Part shown: positions 17,442-26,720 of the stretch, one piece after another
Position numbering within the stretch: position 1 is the stretch's first letter
How the letters are laid out: every line of letters begins with the position of its first letter
From: an uncultured Pelagibacteraceae bacterium
GTDB taxonomy: Bacteria > Pseudomonadota > Alphaproteobacteria > Pelagibacterales > Pelagibacteraceae
Reading direction: 5' to 3'
Assembly (NCBI GenBank): GCA_902623305.1
Contig: CACNTB010000003.1
Coordinates: forward strand, 36,796 to 100,795
DNA length: 64,000 bases
Made by a program: the position numbers and the translations under genes
Notes under the pieces: model-generated
Databases searched by the model: none
What the model was told of the DNA's origin: nothing
Seen by the model: the letters and a program-made list of their open reading frames with translations, nothing else

Positions 17442-18304
17442 TAATCTATGCCATGATTTCTATTATAATTAGAAATAGCTGATGGTTTGATATCATTTAA
17501 ATATTTAGGATCTACTGTCCAAGTAGAAACTTTTAATGGATAACATTTTGCTGCATCAGATGAATGTTCAGAACCACAATCACCACCTGGACAAGCAGAA
17601 AGTGCACCCAATAAATCTGTTTCAGCGAAAAATTCTAAATAATCACCAGGTCTAACAGGACTTGCTTTCATAAAGTATTGTTTAGTATCATTTGTAAATC
17701 CAGTTAGCATAAAAACATTTAATACATCATGAACTATTTTTTCTGCGTGATCTAATTGAATATTTTTTTCTCTAACCAAAGCCCTAGTTAAATTTGAATG
17801 ACAACAATAATGATAATCGTTATTGCTCAAAAGTTTTGATGTATAAGGATCACATCTAGTACCAATTACGTCATGAACTGATCCTCCATCTTTATCATAA
17901 TCATACCAATCTAAAGTATCCCAAGTTATTGTTGCTAAAGATCTAAGATAAGGAAAACTACTAAACATTTTGTCTCCAACAGAAAGATGAGTTCCATATA
18001 GTGCTCTTGTTTTTCCTGAGTAGAATTTTTCCTCTAAATTATTTAAATTAAATAAATTTAAATCACCTACTTGAGGCCCTTCTACACTTTCAATTCTAAA
18101 AAACTCACCAAATTTAACTTCAAACGTTTTTGCATCTCTTGGAGGTATAATAACCTCCTCTTTTTTAACCAAGTATTCTCGAGCAGAATGTAAAATACTT
18201 AAATTTTTTTCCTCAATATTAGTATTTGGGTAACAAACTATTGGTTTAGCTCCTATTCTATCTTTTAGATCAGATGGTTTTTCTGAAAATTTTTTAATTT
18301 TCAT
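17441..18304 (-). CDS. DUF1989 / urea-carboxylase-associated family protein
   Basis: A 287-residue protein of the DUF1989 family. The cupin-like domain begins near residue 50 (VIIPPRDAKTFEV) and contains GPQVGDLNLFN, VGDKMFS, CDPYTSKLL and a metal-type CPGGDCGSE cluster near 240. Relatives flank urea carboxylase genes and include urea-amide or guanidine-related enzymes, but no urea carboxylase is in this window. It sits two bases after cimA, so it may be co-transcribed with it. Function unassigned. Confidence 0.75.
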   Translation of the reverse strand: MKIKKFSEKPSDLKDRIGAKPIVCYPNTNIEEKNLSILHSAREYLVKKEEVIIPPRDAKTFEVKFGEFFRIESVEGPQVGDLNLFNLNNLEEKFYSGKTRALYGTHLSVGDKMFSSFPYLRSLATITWDTLDWYDYDKDGGSVHDVIGTRCDPYTSKLLSNNDYHYCCHSNLTRALVREKNIQLDHAEKIVHDVLNVFMLTGFTNDTKQYFMKASPVRPGDYLEFFAETDLLGALSACPGGDCGSEHSSDAAKCYPLKVSTWTVDPKYLNDIKPSAISNYNRNHGID

Positions 18305-18306
18305 TC

Positions 18307-19908
18307 TTACGAACTTCCAGGGGCTTTGTCCTTAAACAACTTATAATCCAGACTGTCTACTAAAGCTTTGAAGGATGCATCAATGATATTTGGTGATACT
18401 CCAATAGTAAACCAGTTAACACCCTTCGAATCTGTACTTTCAATACTAACTCTTGTTACAGCTTCTGTACCAGTGTTTAAAATTCTAACTTTGTAATCAA
18501 CTAGTCTTAAATCTTTTAAGTATTCTGAATATTTAGCAAGTTTGTTAACATTCTTTCTAATTGCATTGTCTAGAGCATTAACTGGTCCATTTCCTTGTCC
18601 TTCACACAAAATTTTGTCTCCATCTACTTCTAATTGAGCTTTTGCATAAGAAACTATTTCTCCTGCATTATCTTTCTTTACCGAAACATCATATTCATTA
18701 ATAGAAATATATCTTGGTATCTCTCCCATTAATCTACGAGCTAACAACTCAAAGGATGCGTCAGCACCATCATAACTGTAACCAATAAATTCTCGATCTT
18801 TAACTTCATCTAAAAGTTTTTTAATTTTTGGATCTCTTTTCTCTACTTTAATTCCTATTAAATTCAATCTCGACATTATATTAGATTGTCCTGATTGATC
18901 TGAAACTACAATATTTCTAGAGTTTCCAACTTCTTCCGGATTTATGTGCTCATAAGTTTTAGGATCTTTTTGAACTGCTGATACATGCATTCCACCCTTG
19001 TGAGAAAAAGCAGAAGCTCCTACATAAGGTAAATGTTTATTGGGTTTTCTATTTAATATCTCATCTAATAATCTTGAGCATTGAGTTAAGTTTTTTAAAT
19101 TTTCTCTTTTAATACTTAGTTCAAACTTATCAGAAAAATCTTTCTTTAAAAAAAATGAGGGAATTAATGACATTAAATTAGCATTTCCACATCTTTCCCC
19201 TAAACCATTGATTGTGCCCTGGACTTGTCTAACACCAGCTTGAACTGCTGCAAGACTATTGGCTACTGCATTTTCGGTATCATTATGAGCATGAATTCCT
19301 AAATTTTTTCCAGGAATTTGTTTGCTAACTTTAGATATAATTTCTGTTATCTCGTGTGGGAGTGTACCGCCGTTAGTATCACATAACACAATCCATCTAG
19401 CACCATTATCAAAAGCAGCTTTTAAACATGACATTGCATATTCTGGATTAGCTTTATATCCATCAAAAAAATGTTCAGCATCAAACATGAACTCTTTTCC
19501 AGATTTAACAATATGTTTTGTGCTTTCACTTATATTCATTAAATTCTGCTCATTACTTATTCCTAATGCGACCTCCACTTGAAAATCCCAAGATTTTCCA
19601 AACAAGCAAACAGAAGTACTTTTTGAATTAATCAATGATGAGAGCATAGGGTCATTTTCTGCACTGTGTTCAGATTTTTTAGTCATTCCAAATGCAGTTA
19701 ATTTCGCTGATTTAAAATTATGATCCTTATTGAAAAACTCAGTATCGGTTGGATTTGCACCTGGCCAACCTCCTTCAACATAATCCACACCCAATTTATC
19801 TAAAGCTATTGAGATTTTTTCCTTATCATCAATTGAAAAATCTACACCTTGGGTTTGTGCTCCGTCACGCAGCGTTGTGTCAAATATATAAAGTTGTTCC
19901 TTACTCAT
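18307..19908 (-). CDS. cimA: (R)-citramalate synthase
   Basis: A 533-residue enzyme of the isopropylmalate/citramalate synthase group. The opening IFDTTLRDGAQTQGVDFS (about 8-25) and GGWPGANPTDTEFF are characteristic of the CimA branch. Metal-binding HAHND is at about 202-206, and the C-terminal LeuA-type dimer/regulatory domain starts near 390. CimA condenses pyruvate and acetyl-CoA to citramalate, the threonine-independent way to isoleucine. It overlaps cysS by four bases. Confidence 0.9.
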   Translation of the reverse strand: MSKEQLYIFDTTLRDGAQTQGVDFSIDDKEKISIALDKLGVDYVEGGWPGANPTDTEFFNKDHNFKSAKLTAFGMTKKSEHSAENDPMLSSLINSKSTSVCLFGKSWDFQVEVALGISNEQNLMNISESTKHIVKSGKEFMFDAEHFFDGYKANPEYAMSCLKAAFDNGARWIVLCDTNGGTLPHEITEIISKVSKQIPGKNLGIHAHNDTENAVANSLAAVQAGVRQVQGTINGLGERCGNANLMSLIPSFFLKKDFSDKFELSIKRENLKNLTQCSRLLDEILNRKPNKHLPYVGASAFSHKGGMHVSAVQKDPKTYEHINPEEVGNSRNIVVSDQSGQSNIMSRLNLIGIKVEKRDPKIKKLLDEVKDREFIGYSYDGADASFELLARRLMGEIPRYISINEYDVSVKKDNAGEIVSYAKAQLEVDGDKILCEGQGNGPVNALDNAIRKNVNKLAKYSEYLKDLRLVDYKVRILNTGTEAVTRVSIESTDSKGVNWFTIGVSPNIIDASFKALVDSLDYKLFKDKAPGSS

Positions 19909-21260
19909 TTAAATTTCCAAGTCGTTTTACCATCTTTATCTTCTATTAAAACACCTTTGTCTAAAAGCTCATTTCTAATTTTATCAGCTTCTTGGTAATT
20001 TTTGCTATTTCTAGCCTTATTTCTTTCCTGAATTTTTTGTAAAATTTCTTTTTCAGAAATTAAAGCATTGCTAATTTTAAATTTAAGCCAATTTTCTTTA
20101 CTTTCATTTAATAGTCCTACAAATTGACAAGCAGAAACGAATAAAGATTTATCTTCATCGTTACCTTTTTGAGCTTTGTCATATAATTGATGTAAATTAG
20201 CAATATATCCAGGAGTGTTTAAATCATCATAAAGTGGCTGAAGAATTTCATCAGAAATCTTAGAATTATTTTCAATATCTAAATATGAATTGTACCATTT
20301 ATTTATTGTGTTTTGACAGTCGACCAGAAGTTTATCATTCCAATCTAATGGTTGTTTATAATGCGCGCTCAGTAAAGCTAATCTTAAAACTTGACCACTT
20401 ATCTTGTCTCTAAAATCTTTTATTTTTAAAATATTTCCCTGAGACTTGGCCATCTTTTCATTAGACATAGTGATGAATGCATTATGCATCCAAAATTTTG
20501 CAAATATTTTTGTATCATTTGCACATCTTGATTGAGCTATTTCATTTTCATGATGAGGAAATAACAAATCTATACCACCACCATGAACATCAAACTCATC
20601 TCCTAAAAATTTCTTTGACATTGCAGAACACTCGAGATGCCATCCTGGTCTTCCTTTTCCCCATGGAGAATCCCATGATGGTTCATCATCATCTGAAGGT
20701 TTCCATAAAACAAAATCTTCTGAATTTTTTTTATTTTCACTGACTTCTACTCTTGATCCAGCAATAAGTTCATCTAATTTTTTATTTGATAGTTGACCAT
20801 AATCCCTAAATTTTTTGACTTCAAAATAAACATGATTATTATTTTCATAGGCAAATCCTTTTTTTATTAATTCAGAAATCATTTCAATCATCAAATCTAT
20901 ATTTTCTGTTGCTTTAGGTTGATGAGTTGGTTCTTCACAATTTAAGTAATGACAATCTTCACTAAAACTTTTAGTTATCTTGCTTGTTAATTCTGAAATT
21001 GAAATATTATTTTCTTTTGAAGATTTAATAATTTTATCATCTACATCAGTAATATTTCGCACATAAGTAACTTTAGGATAATTTTTTTTAAAAATTTTAT
21101 ATAAAATATCAAATACAACTATTGGTCTTGCGTTCCCAATATGGGGATCATCATAAACGGTTGGACCACATACGTACATTCTAATGTTATTTTTATCTAG
21201 TGGAACAAACTTCTCTTTTTTATTTGTAAGATTGTTTGTTAAAAAAATATCTTTACTCAT
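19905..21260 (-). CDS. cysS: cysteinyl-tRNA synthetase
   Basis: A 451-residue class I aminoacyl-tRNA synthetase. It has the zinc-site CGPTVYDDPHIGNARP with the HIGN motif at 40-43, the second zinc region GWHLECSAM, HGGGIDLLFPHHENEIAQS and the KMSKS-like NEKMAKSQGN at about 268-272 (Ala in place of Ser). It charges tRNA-Cys. The C-terminal anticodon-binding part is compact. It is followed by cimA with a four-base overlap. Confidence 0.95.
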   Translation of the reverse strand: MSKDIFLTNNLTNKKEKFVPLDKNNIRMYVCGPTVYDDPHIGNARPIVVFDILYKIFKKNYPKVTYVRNITDVDDKIIKSSKENNISISELTSKITKSFSEDCHYLNCEEPTHQPKATENIDLMIEMISELIKKGFAYENNNHVYFEVKKFRDYGQLSNKKLDELIAGSRVEVSENKKNSEDFVLWKPSDDDEPSWDSPWGKGRPGWHLECSAMSKKFLGDEFDVHGGGIDLLFPHHENEIAQSRCANDTKIFAKFWMHNAFITMSNEKMAKSQGNILKIKDFRDKISGQVLRLALLSAHYKQPLDWNDKLLVDCQNTINKWYNSYLDIENNSKISDEILQPLYDDLNTPGYIANLHQLYDKAQKGNDEDKSLFVSACQFVGLLNESKENWLKFKISNALISEKEILQKIQERNKARNSKNYQEADKIRNELLDKGVLIEDKDGKTTWKFK

Positions 21261-21305
21261 TATTTTAGGAATATACTTAAAAAATAGATTTGTGAATCTA
21301 TTTGA

Positions 21306-22043
21306 TTAATTTGGAATTTTGCATACAGGAATTGGCTCCATTTTATGCAAATTTTGTTTTCTAATAGTTTCGTATTTAGCTCGATTAGTAGAATTCGGAT
21401 TATCCATAGCTTCTTCTAATTCTTCATATTTTAGTCCAAGTTGACCTTCATCAGTTCTTCCATCGTCCCATAAACCATCAGTAGGGGCTGCGTCTATAAT
21501 TTCTTTTAATATTCCAAGCTCTTTTCCGAGTTCCCAAACTTCGGTTTTATTACAATCTGCAATTGGCGATATATCTACCCCACCATCTCCGTATTTTGTG
21601 TAAAATCCAATACCAAAATCTTCAACTTTATTTCCAGTTCCAACTACTATTCCTTTGTTGGCTGCTGCTACTTGGTAAAGCGTAGTCATTCTTAATCTTG
21701 CTCTAGAATTTGCCATACCATGTTCATTAGCAAATTTAGATAAACTTGAACTAAATGCTAAAAATAATTCATCCAAATTAATTGTATGAGCCTCTACGTT
21801 TTTAAAATTTTTAACTAACCATTCTTGATGTTTTAAACTCAAATCATGCTGGTGTGATTTTTGTTTAATTGGCATTGATAAGACAATAGTCTTTAAACCA
21901 GTCATTGCACTTAATGTACTTGATACTGATGAATCTATTCCTCCAGAAATTCCTATAACCAATGACTCTGCTTTACTTGGCATATTATTTGCATAATCTT
22001 TAATCCAATTTGATATAAACTTTACTTTTTCTGAAGCATTCAT
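21306..22043 (-). CDS. nadE: NAD synthetase, ammonia-dependent type
   Basis: A 245-residue NadE, making NAD from deamido-NAD with ATP. The PP-loop SGGIDSS is at 33-39, RLRMTTLYQVAA at about 117-128 and GTGNKVEDFGIGFYTKYGDGGVDI, the conserved adenylation region, at about 137-160. There is no N-terminal nitrilase domain, so by sequence it would use ammonia or depend on a separate glutaminase. It stands between cysS and the DAHP synthase. Confidence 0.93.
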   Translation of the reverse strand: MNASEKVKFISNWIKDYANNMPSKAESLVIGISGGIDSSVSSTLSAMTGLKTIVLSMPIKQKSHQHDLSLKHQEWLVKNFKNVEAHTINLDELFLAFSSSLSKFANEHGMANSRARLRMTTLYQVAAANKGIVVGTGNKVEDFGIGFYTKYGDGGVDISPIADCNKTEVWELGKELGILKEIIDAAPTDGLWDDGRTDEGQLGLKYEELEEAMDNPNSTNRAKYETIRKQNLHKMEPIPVCKIPN

Positions 22044-22081
22044 AAATTCAAGGTATTAAATATTTAAAATATTACAATGTC

Positions 22082-23467
22082 TTAAGATGCCGCTCTGTCT
22101 GCATTTTTAGAATAAGAGCTATTCTTTTTAATCTCATCTGAAATTAAAAATGCTAATTCTAAAGCTTGGTTTGCATTTAGTCTTGGGTCACAATGCGTAT
22201 GGTATCTAGATGATAAGTCTTTTTCAGATATTTTTTGAGCACCCCCAATACATTCAGTAACATTTTGACCAGTAAGCTCTATATGAAGACCGCCAGCATA
22301 ACTACCTTCGCTAAGATGACATGCAAATACATTTTTAACTTCTTTAAGTACACTGTTAAATGGCCTTGTCTTAAATCCTGTTGCAGCCTGAATTGTGTTT
22401 CCATGACATGGATCGCATGACCAGATTACATTTAAACCTTCCTTTTTAATTGCTCTTATAAGTTTAGGTAAATGTTTTGAAACATTGTCTGCCCCAAATC
22501 TTGAAATCAACGTAATTTTACCTTTTTCATTTCTAGGATTAATTCTGTTACACAAATTAATTAAATCATCGGCTTTTAAAGTTGGTCCACATTTAATTCC
22601 AATTGGATTTTCTATTCCTCTACAAAACTCAACATGTCCTCCATCTAATTGTCTAGTTCTATCTCCAATCCATACAAAATGAGCTGAGGTGTCGTGATTT
22701 TCTCCTGTTGTAGAATCTACTCGAGTCATTTTTTCCTCAAAAGGAAGCAATAAAGCTTCGTGAGAAGTCCAAAAATTAACTGTTTTTAATCTTCGATTAA
22801 AATCTGAATTAATCCCACATGCATCCATAAATGCTAGAGCGTCAGCAATTCTATCTTCTAAATCTTTAAATCTTTTTAATTCAGGAGAATTTTTGATAAA
22901 TCCTAAATTCCAATTATGAACATTTTTTAAATCTGCAAACCCACCATGGCAAAAAGCCCTGATTAAATTTAAAGTTGCTGCAGATTGAGAATAAGCTTTA
23001 AACAACCTTTTTGGATCTGGAATTCTCGCTTTTTCGGTAAACTCCATTCCATTTATGTTATCACCTAAATAACTCGGTAGCTCAACACCATTTTTTGTTT
23101 CGACGGGTGAACTTCTTGGTTTTGAAAATTGCCCAGCAATTCTTCCAACTTTTACAACTGGTAAAGATGCTGAGTAAGTTAATACTAAAGACATTTGTAA
23201 CATCAGTTTAAATGTATCTCTGATGTTATCTGGATTAAATTCAGCGAAACTCTCAGCACAATCCCCTCCCTGAAGCAAAAATGCTTTACCATCGACAACT
23301 TCAGCTAACTGATTCTTTAGATGTCTAGTTTCTCCAGCAAAGACTAAAGGTGGAAATTTTTCAATCTTGGTCAAAACCATTTCCAGCTCCTTTTTATCTG
23401 GATACTCTGGAATGTGTTTGACCGGATATTTTCTCCAACTATTTTTTTTCCAATTTTTCATATTCAA
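22082..23467 (-). CDS. aroG: class II DAHP synthase
   Basis: A 461-residue plant/actinobacterial-type 3-deoxy-D-arabino-heptulosonate-7-phosphate synthase, the first enzyme of aromatic amino-acid synthesis from PEP and erythrose-4-phosphate. The type II marks are clear: [11 protein letters not shown] (about 79-89), [14 protein letters not shown] (about 120-133), the [10 protein letters not shown] stretch, [10 protein letters not shown] and [15 protein letters not shown]. Unlike type I enzymes it has no short feedback-loop region near the N-terminus that I can identify. Confidence 0.93.
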   Translation of the reverse strand: MNMKNWKKNSWRKYPVKHIPEYPDKKELEMVLTKIEKFPPLVFAGETRHLKNQLAEVVDGKAFLLQGGDCAESFAEFNPDNIRDTFKLMLQMSLVLTYSASLPVVKVGRIAGQFSKPRSSPVETKNGVELPSYLGDNINGMEFTEKARIPDPKRLFKAYSQSAATLNLIRAFCHGGFADLKNVHNWNLGFIKNSPELKRFKDLEDRIADALAFMDACGINSDFNRRLKTVNFWTSHEALLLPFEEKMTRVDSTTGENHDTSAHFVWIGDRTRQLDGGHVEFCRGIENPIGIKCGPTLKADDLINLCNRINPRNEKGKITLISRFGADNVSKHLPKLIRAIKKEGLNVIWSCDPCHGNTIQAATGFKTRPFNSVLKEVKNVFACHLSEGSYAGGLHIELTGQNVTECIGGAQKISEKDLSSRYHTHCDPRLNANQALELAFLISDEIKKNSSYSKNADRAAS

Positions 23468-23496
23468 CCAAAAAGTGTTTTAACAGAGTTTAAAGT

Positions 23497-25317
23497 TTAT
23501 TCAACAGTGACAGATTTGGCTAAATTTCTAGGCTTATCAATGTCGTAACCTTTTTTAAGAGCAGAGTAATACGCAAGTTTTTGTAGTGGAATAGTCAATA
23601 GAAATGGAAGCAAGTCGTCATTTGTATTCTCAACTTCAATAGTTTCCCAAATATTTTCTGATACTACTTCATCTTTACTTTTATTGGTTATCAATAAGAC
23701 CTTTGCTCCTCTTGCAATAACTTCCTGCATGTTTGAAATTGTTTTTTTATAATAATTATCTCTTGGAGCCAAAACTACTACGGGCATTCCCTCTTCAATT
23801 AAAGCTAATGGCCCATGCTTCATTTCACCTGCTGGGTATCCTTCAGCATGAACGTATGAAAGTTCTTTGAGTTTTAATGCGCCTTCTAAAGCTATCGGAT
23901 ATGAATAACCTCTCCCTAGAAACATTGAGCCCTTTGCCTCGTTAAATGTTGATGATATTGCCTGAATATCGTTATCATGTAATAAAGTTTTTTCTATTAA
24001 TCCTGGTAAATCTTTTAAATCTTTAATCTTTTCTTGATATTCTTGTTTTTCAATTTCATGTCTCAATGATCCAATTTTTAAAGCTAAAATATACAAAACA
24101 AGTATTTGTCCTAAAAAAGCTTTTGTTGAAGCCACTCCGACTTCAGGTCCACAATGAATTGGTAACACAAAATTAGAGTCTCTTGCTATCGAGCTCTCAA
24201 TCACATTAACAACAGCACATGTTTTCATATTATTTTTGTTACAAAGATCTAAAGCTGCATAAGTATCTGCAGTCTCACCTGATTGTGAAACAAAAATATA
24301 TAAAGTATCCTTTTTAAATCTATTTTTTCTATATCTAAACTCTGATGCTATATCTGTGCTAACATCTAAAGTTGTAAGTTCCTCAAACCAATATTTCGCC
24401 ATCAAACAAGAATGATATGCAGTTCCACATCCAACTAAGGTTATTGATTTAATATCTTCAATTTGCCATGGAAAATTAAAGATATTTATATCTTTATTTA
24501 CATTATCTATGTATTCTTTAATTCCCGTTTTAATTGTTGTTGGCTGTTCTTCTATTTCTTTTGCCATAAAATGTTTAAAATCACCTTTGTCATAACTTGC
24601 TTCATCTGATGATAATTCTAATATCTTTTTATTTACTTTTTTTCCTTCTTCATTAAAAAAAAGAACTTGATCTTTTTTAACAATACAAAATTCACCATCA
24701 TCAAGGTATGTGATTTTATTTGTCATTGATTTCAAAGCATATGAGTCTGAGCCTAGATAATTTTCATTAGGACCATATCCAACTGCTAAAGGTGAGCCCC
24801 TTCTGGCGCCAACAATTAAATCTGGCATATCCTTAAATACGATTCCAAGTGCAAAACTACCATGAAGTTGTTTTAATGTTATTGTTATAGCTTCTTCTAG
24901 TTCTAAAGTTTTTAAATTTTCTGTTATTAAATGAACAATTACTTCGGTATCAGTCTGTGATTTAAATTTGTGACCTTTGTTAATTAAATGTTTTTTTATT
25001 ATTGTAGAGTTTTCAATTATTCCATTGTGAACTACTGATACGTTATGGGATGAATGAGGATGCGCATTTAAACTATTTGGAATTCCGTGAGTTGCCCATC
25101 TTACATGTCCTATCCCAATATTACCTCTCAAGTTTTTTAAATCAAAATTATTTTCTAAGTTATCTACTCTTCCCTCTGATTTTACTTCATTGATTTCACC
25201 ATCTGAAAGTGTAGCTATACCTGCTGAATCGTATCCTCTATACTCTAATTTTTTTAAGGAATTAATTATATTTGCAGAAACAGGTTTGTTACTTGATATT
25301 CCAATAATCCCACACAT
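23497..25317 (-). CDS. glmS: glucosamine-6-phosphate synthase (isomerizing)
   Basis: A 606-residue GlmS that turns fructose-6-phosphate and glutamine into glucosamine-6-phosphate for peptidoglycan and LPS. The N-terminal glutaminase starts MCGIIGI with the nucleophile Cys2. Two SIS sugar-isomerase domains follow, marked by GCGTAYHS (about 300), SQSGETADT (about 345) and ALKLKELSYVHAEGYPAGEMKHGP (about 480). It ends in the usual LAKSVTVE. No glmS ribozyme is visible upstream, where only three bases separate it from the glmU-like gene. Confidence 0.96.
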   Translation of the reverse strand: MCGIIGISSNKPVSANIINSLKKLEYRGYDSAGIATLSDGEINEVKSEGRVDNLENNFDLKNLRGNIGIGHVRWATHGIPNSLNAHPHSSHNVSVVHNGIIENSTIIKKHLINKGHKFKSQTDTEVIVHLITENLKTLELEEAITITLKQLHGSFALGIVFKDMPDLIVGARRGSPLAVGYGPNENYLGSDSYALKSMTNKITYLDDGEFCIVKKDQVLFFNEEGKKVNKKILELSSDEASYDKGDFKHFMAKEIEEQPTTIKTGIKEYIDNVNKDINIFNFPWQIEDIKSITLVGCGTAYHSCLMAKYWFEELTTLDVSTDIASEFRYRKNRFKKDTLYIFVSQSGETADTYAALDLCNKNNMKTCAVVNVIESSIARDSNFVLPIHCGPEVGVASTKAFLGQILVLYILALKIGSLRHEIEKQEYQEKIKDLKDLPGLIEKTLLHDNDIQAISSTFNEAKGSMFLGRGYSYPIALEGALKLKELSYVHAEGYPAGEMKHGPLALIEEGMPVVVLAPRDNYYKKTISNMQEVIARGAKVLLITNKSKDEVVSENIWETIEVENTNDDLLPFLLTIPLQKLAYYSALKKGYDIDKPRNLAKSVTVE

Positions 25318-25320
25318 AAA

Positions 25321-25932
25321 TTATTTTTTCTTTCTTTTATAATTTTTAACTTCTAATTGTGGTGATCTTGTTATTGCTAAAGAATTTGTTTTAACATCCT
25401 TAGTAATTACTGATCCAGCTCCAACAATACTATCTTTGTTTAAGGTGATTGGGGCAACCAATGAAGAATTTGAGCCTATGAATACTTTATCTCTAATCTT
25501 TGTTTTATTTTTATTTACACCATCATAGTTACAAGTAATAGTTCCGGCACCTATATTTACTGATTTTCCAATTAGGGCATCTCCCACATAAGATAAATGA
25601 TTTACTTTAGATTTATTTCCTAAAGTACTTTTTTTAATTTCAACAAAATTACCTACTTTAGATCCTGACTTTAAAATTGTTTTGGGTCTTATTCTGGCAT
25701 AAGGACCAATTTCAACTTTACTTTCAATTTTGCAAGATTCCAAATGTGAAAAAGATTTTATAATTACATTGTCCCCTATTCTAACCTTAGAACCTATAAC
25801 AACATAAGGTTCTATAGTTACTTTTTTTCCAATCTTTGTATCTTTTGAAAAAAAAATAGTTTCAGGACCAATCATTTTAACCCCTGATCTAATAAATTTC
25901 TCTCTAAGTTTTTTTTGAGTTGAGTCTTTCAT
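25321..25932 (-). CDS. glmU: GlmU C-terminal (glucosamine-1-P acetyltransferase) domain only
   Basis: A 203-residue left-handed beta-helix protein matching the C-terminal half of GlmU: NFVEIKKS (about 102), NHLSYVGDA with the catalytic His region (about 116-124), NIGAGTITCNYDG (about 132-144) and VFIGSNSSLVAP. Full GlmU is about 450 residues and begins with a UTP-dependent uridylyltransferase (LAAGxGTRM), which is absent here and not found upstream. It is probably the acetyltransferase step alone, next to glmS, with the uridylyltransferase encoded elsewhere. It is divergent from gph. Confidence 0.85.
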   Translation of the reverse strand: MKDSTQKKLREKFIRSGVKMIGPETIFFSKDTKIGKKVTIEPYVVIGSKVRIGDNVIIKSFSHLESCKIESKVEIGPYARIRPKTILKSGSKVGNFVEIKKSTLGNKSKVNHLSYVGDALIGKSVNIGAGTITCNYDGVNKNKTKIRDKVFIGSNSSLVAPITLNKDSIVGAGSVITKDVKTNSLAITRSPQLEVKNYKRKKK

Positions 25933-26001
25933 TTTTCTATTATTTATATTAAGTATATTGTTTAATTAATTCACAATTTATTTCTTTAAAATACTTTAAT
26001 A

Positions 26002-26667
26002 ATGAAACAAAAATTTACAATTTTATTTGATTTAGATGGCACTTTGGTTGACACAGCTCCAGATTTAATACGTGCTCATAATCATGTAATGAAAAAATTT
26101 GGTTATCCTACAAAAACTTTGGGAGAGTTAAAAAATGCTGTAGGCAAAGGAGCAAAAGCAATGATGGCAAAAGCTAATGGTCAATGGAAGTGGTTTGATG
26201 AAAAAATTCAAAACGAAATGACCGATGAATTTCTGACTTTTTATGGAAAAAATATTTTACATGAAAGTAAATTGATTAATGGTGTAAAGGAATTTTTAGC
26301 TTGGTGTAAAAATGAAAATATTTCTATGGCTGTATGCACCAATAAAACTGAACACTTAGCAGTTGATCTTTTAAAAAAAATTGGGATTTATGAATATTTT
26401 GAGTATGTTGCAGGTTATAATACTTTTGAATATTGCAAACCAGATCCTCGGCATTTAACAACTACAATTGAAATTTTAGATGGTGATAAAGATAAATCGA
26501 TTATGATAGGTGACAGCGAGACAGATGCTAATGCTGCTAAAGCTGCAGAAATTCCAATAATATTACTAAAATATGGATATACAGAAAAAAGATCTGATGA
26601 AATTTATCATAATCACATAATAAAAGACTTTGTAGGTATTGAGAAAATAATATCTAAATATCTTTAA
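26002..26667 (+). CDS. gph: HAD phosphatase, phosphoglycolate phosphatase type
   Basis: A 221-residue HAD-superfamily hydrolase. The nucleophile Asp10 and Asp12 are in FDLDGTLVDT, the motif II Thr in CTNKTEH (about 112-118) and the motif III/IV MIGDSETDANAA at about 170-181. The helical cap after motif I matches Gph, which removes the phosphate of 2-phosphoglycolate. Other small phosphate esters are possible. Confidence 0.85.
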   Translation: MKQKFTILFDLDGTLVDTAPDLIRAHNHVMKKFGYPTKTLGELKNAVGKGAKAMMAKANGQWKWFDEKIQNEMTDEFLTFYGKNILHESKLINGVKEFLAWCKNENISMAVCTNKTEHLAVDLLKKIGIYEYFEYVAGYNTFEYCKPDPRHLTTTIEILDGDKDKSIMIGDSETDANAAKAAEIPIILLKYGYTEKRSDEIYHNHIIKDFVGIEKIISKYL

Positions 26668-26720
26668 TATTGATTAATTTATTTTAACTATTAAAACAAA
26701 TTTACAAATTAGGAGTTTTT

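Noticed and set aside
20477-20743. His-rich 88-residue plus-strand reading frame
   Set aside because: It lies wholly opposite cysS. The His content comes from the complement of Asp, Glu and Met codons there, and no ribosome site is seen.
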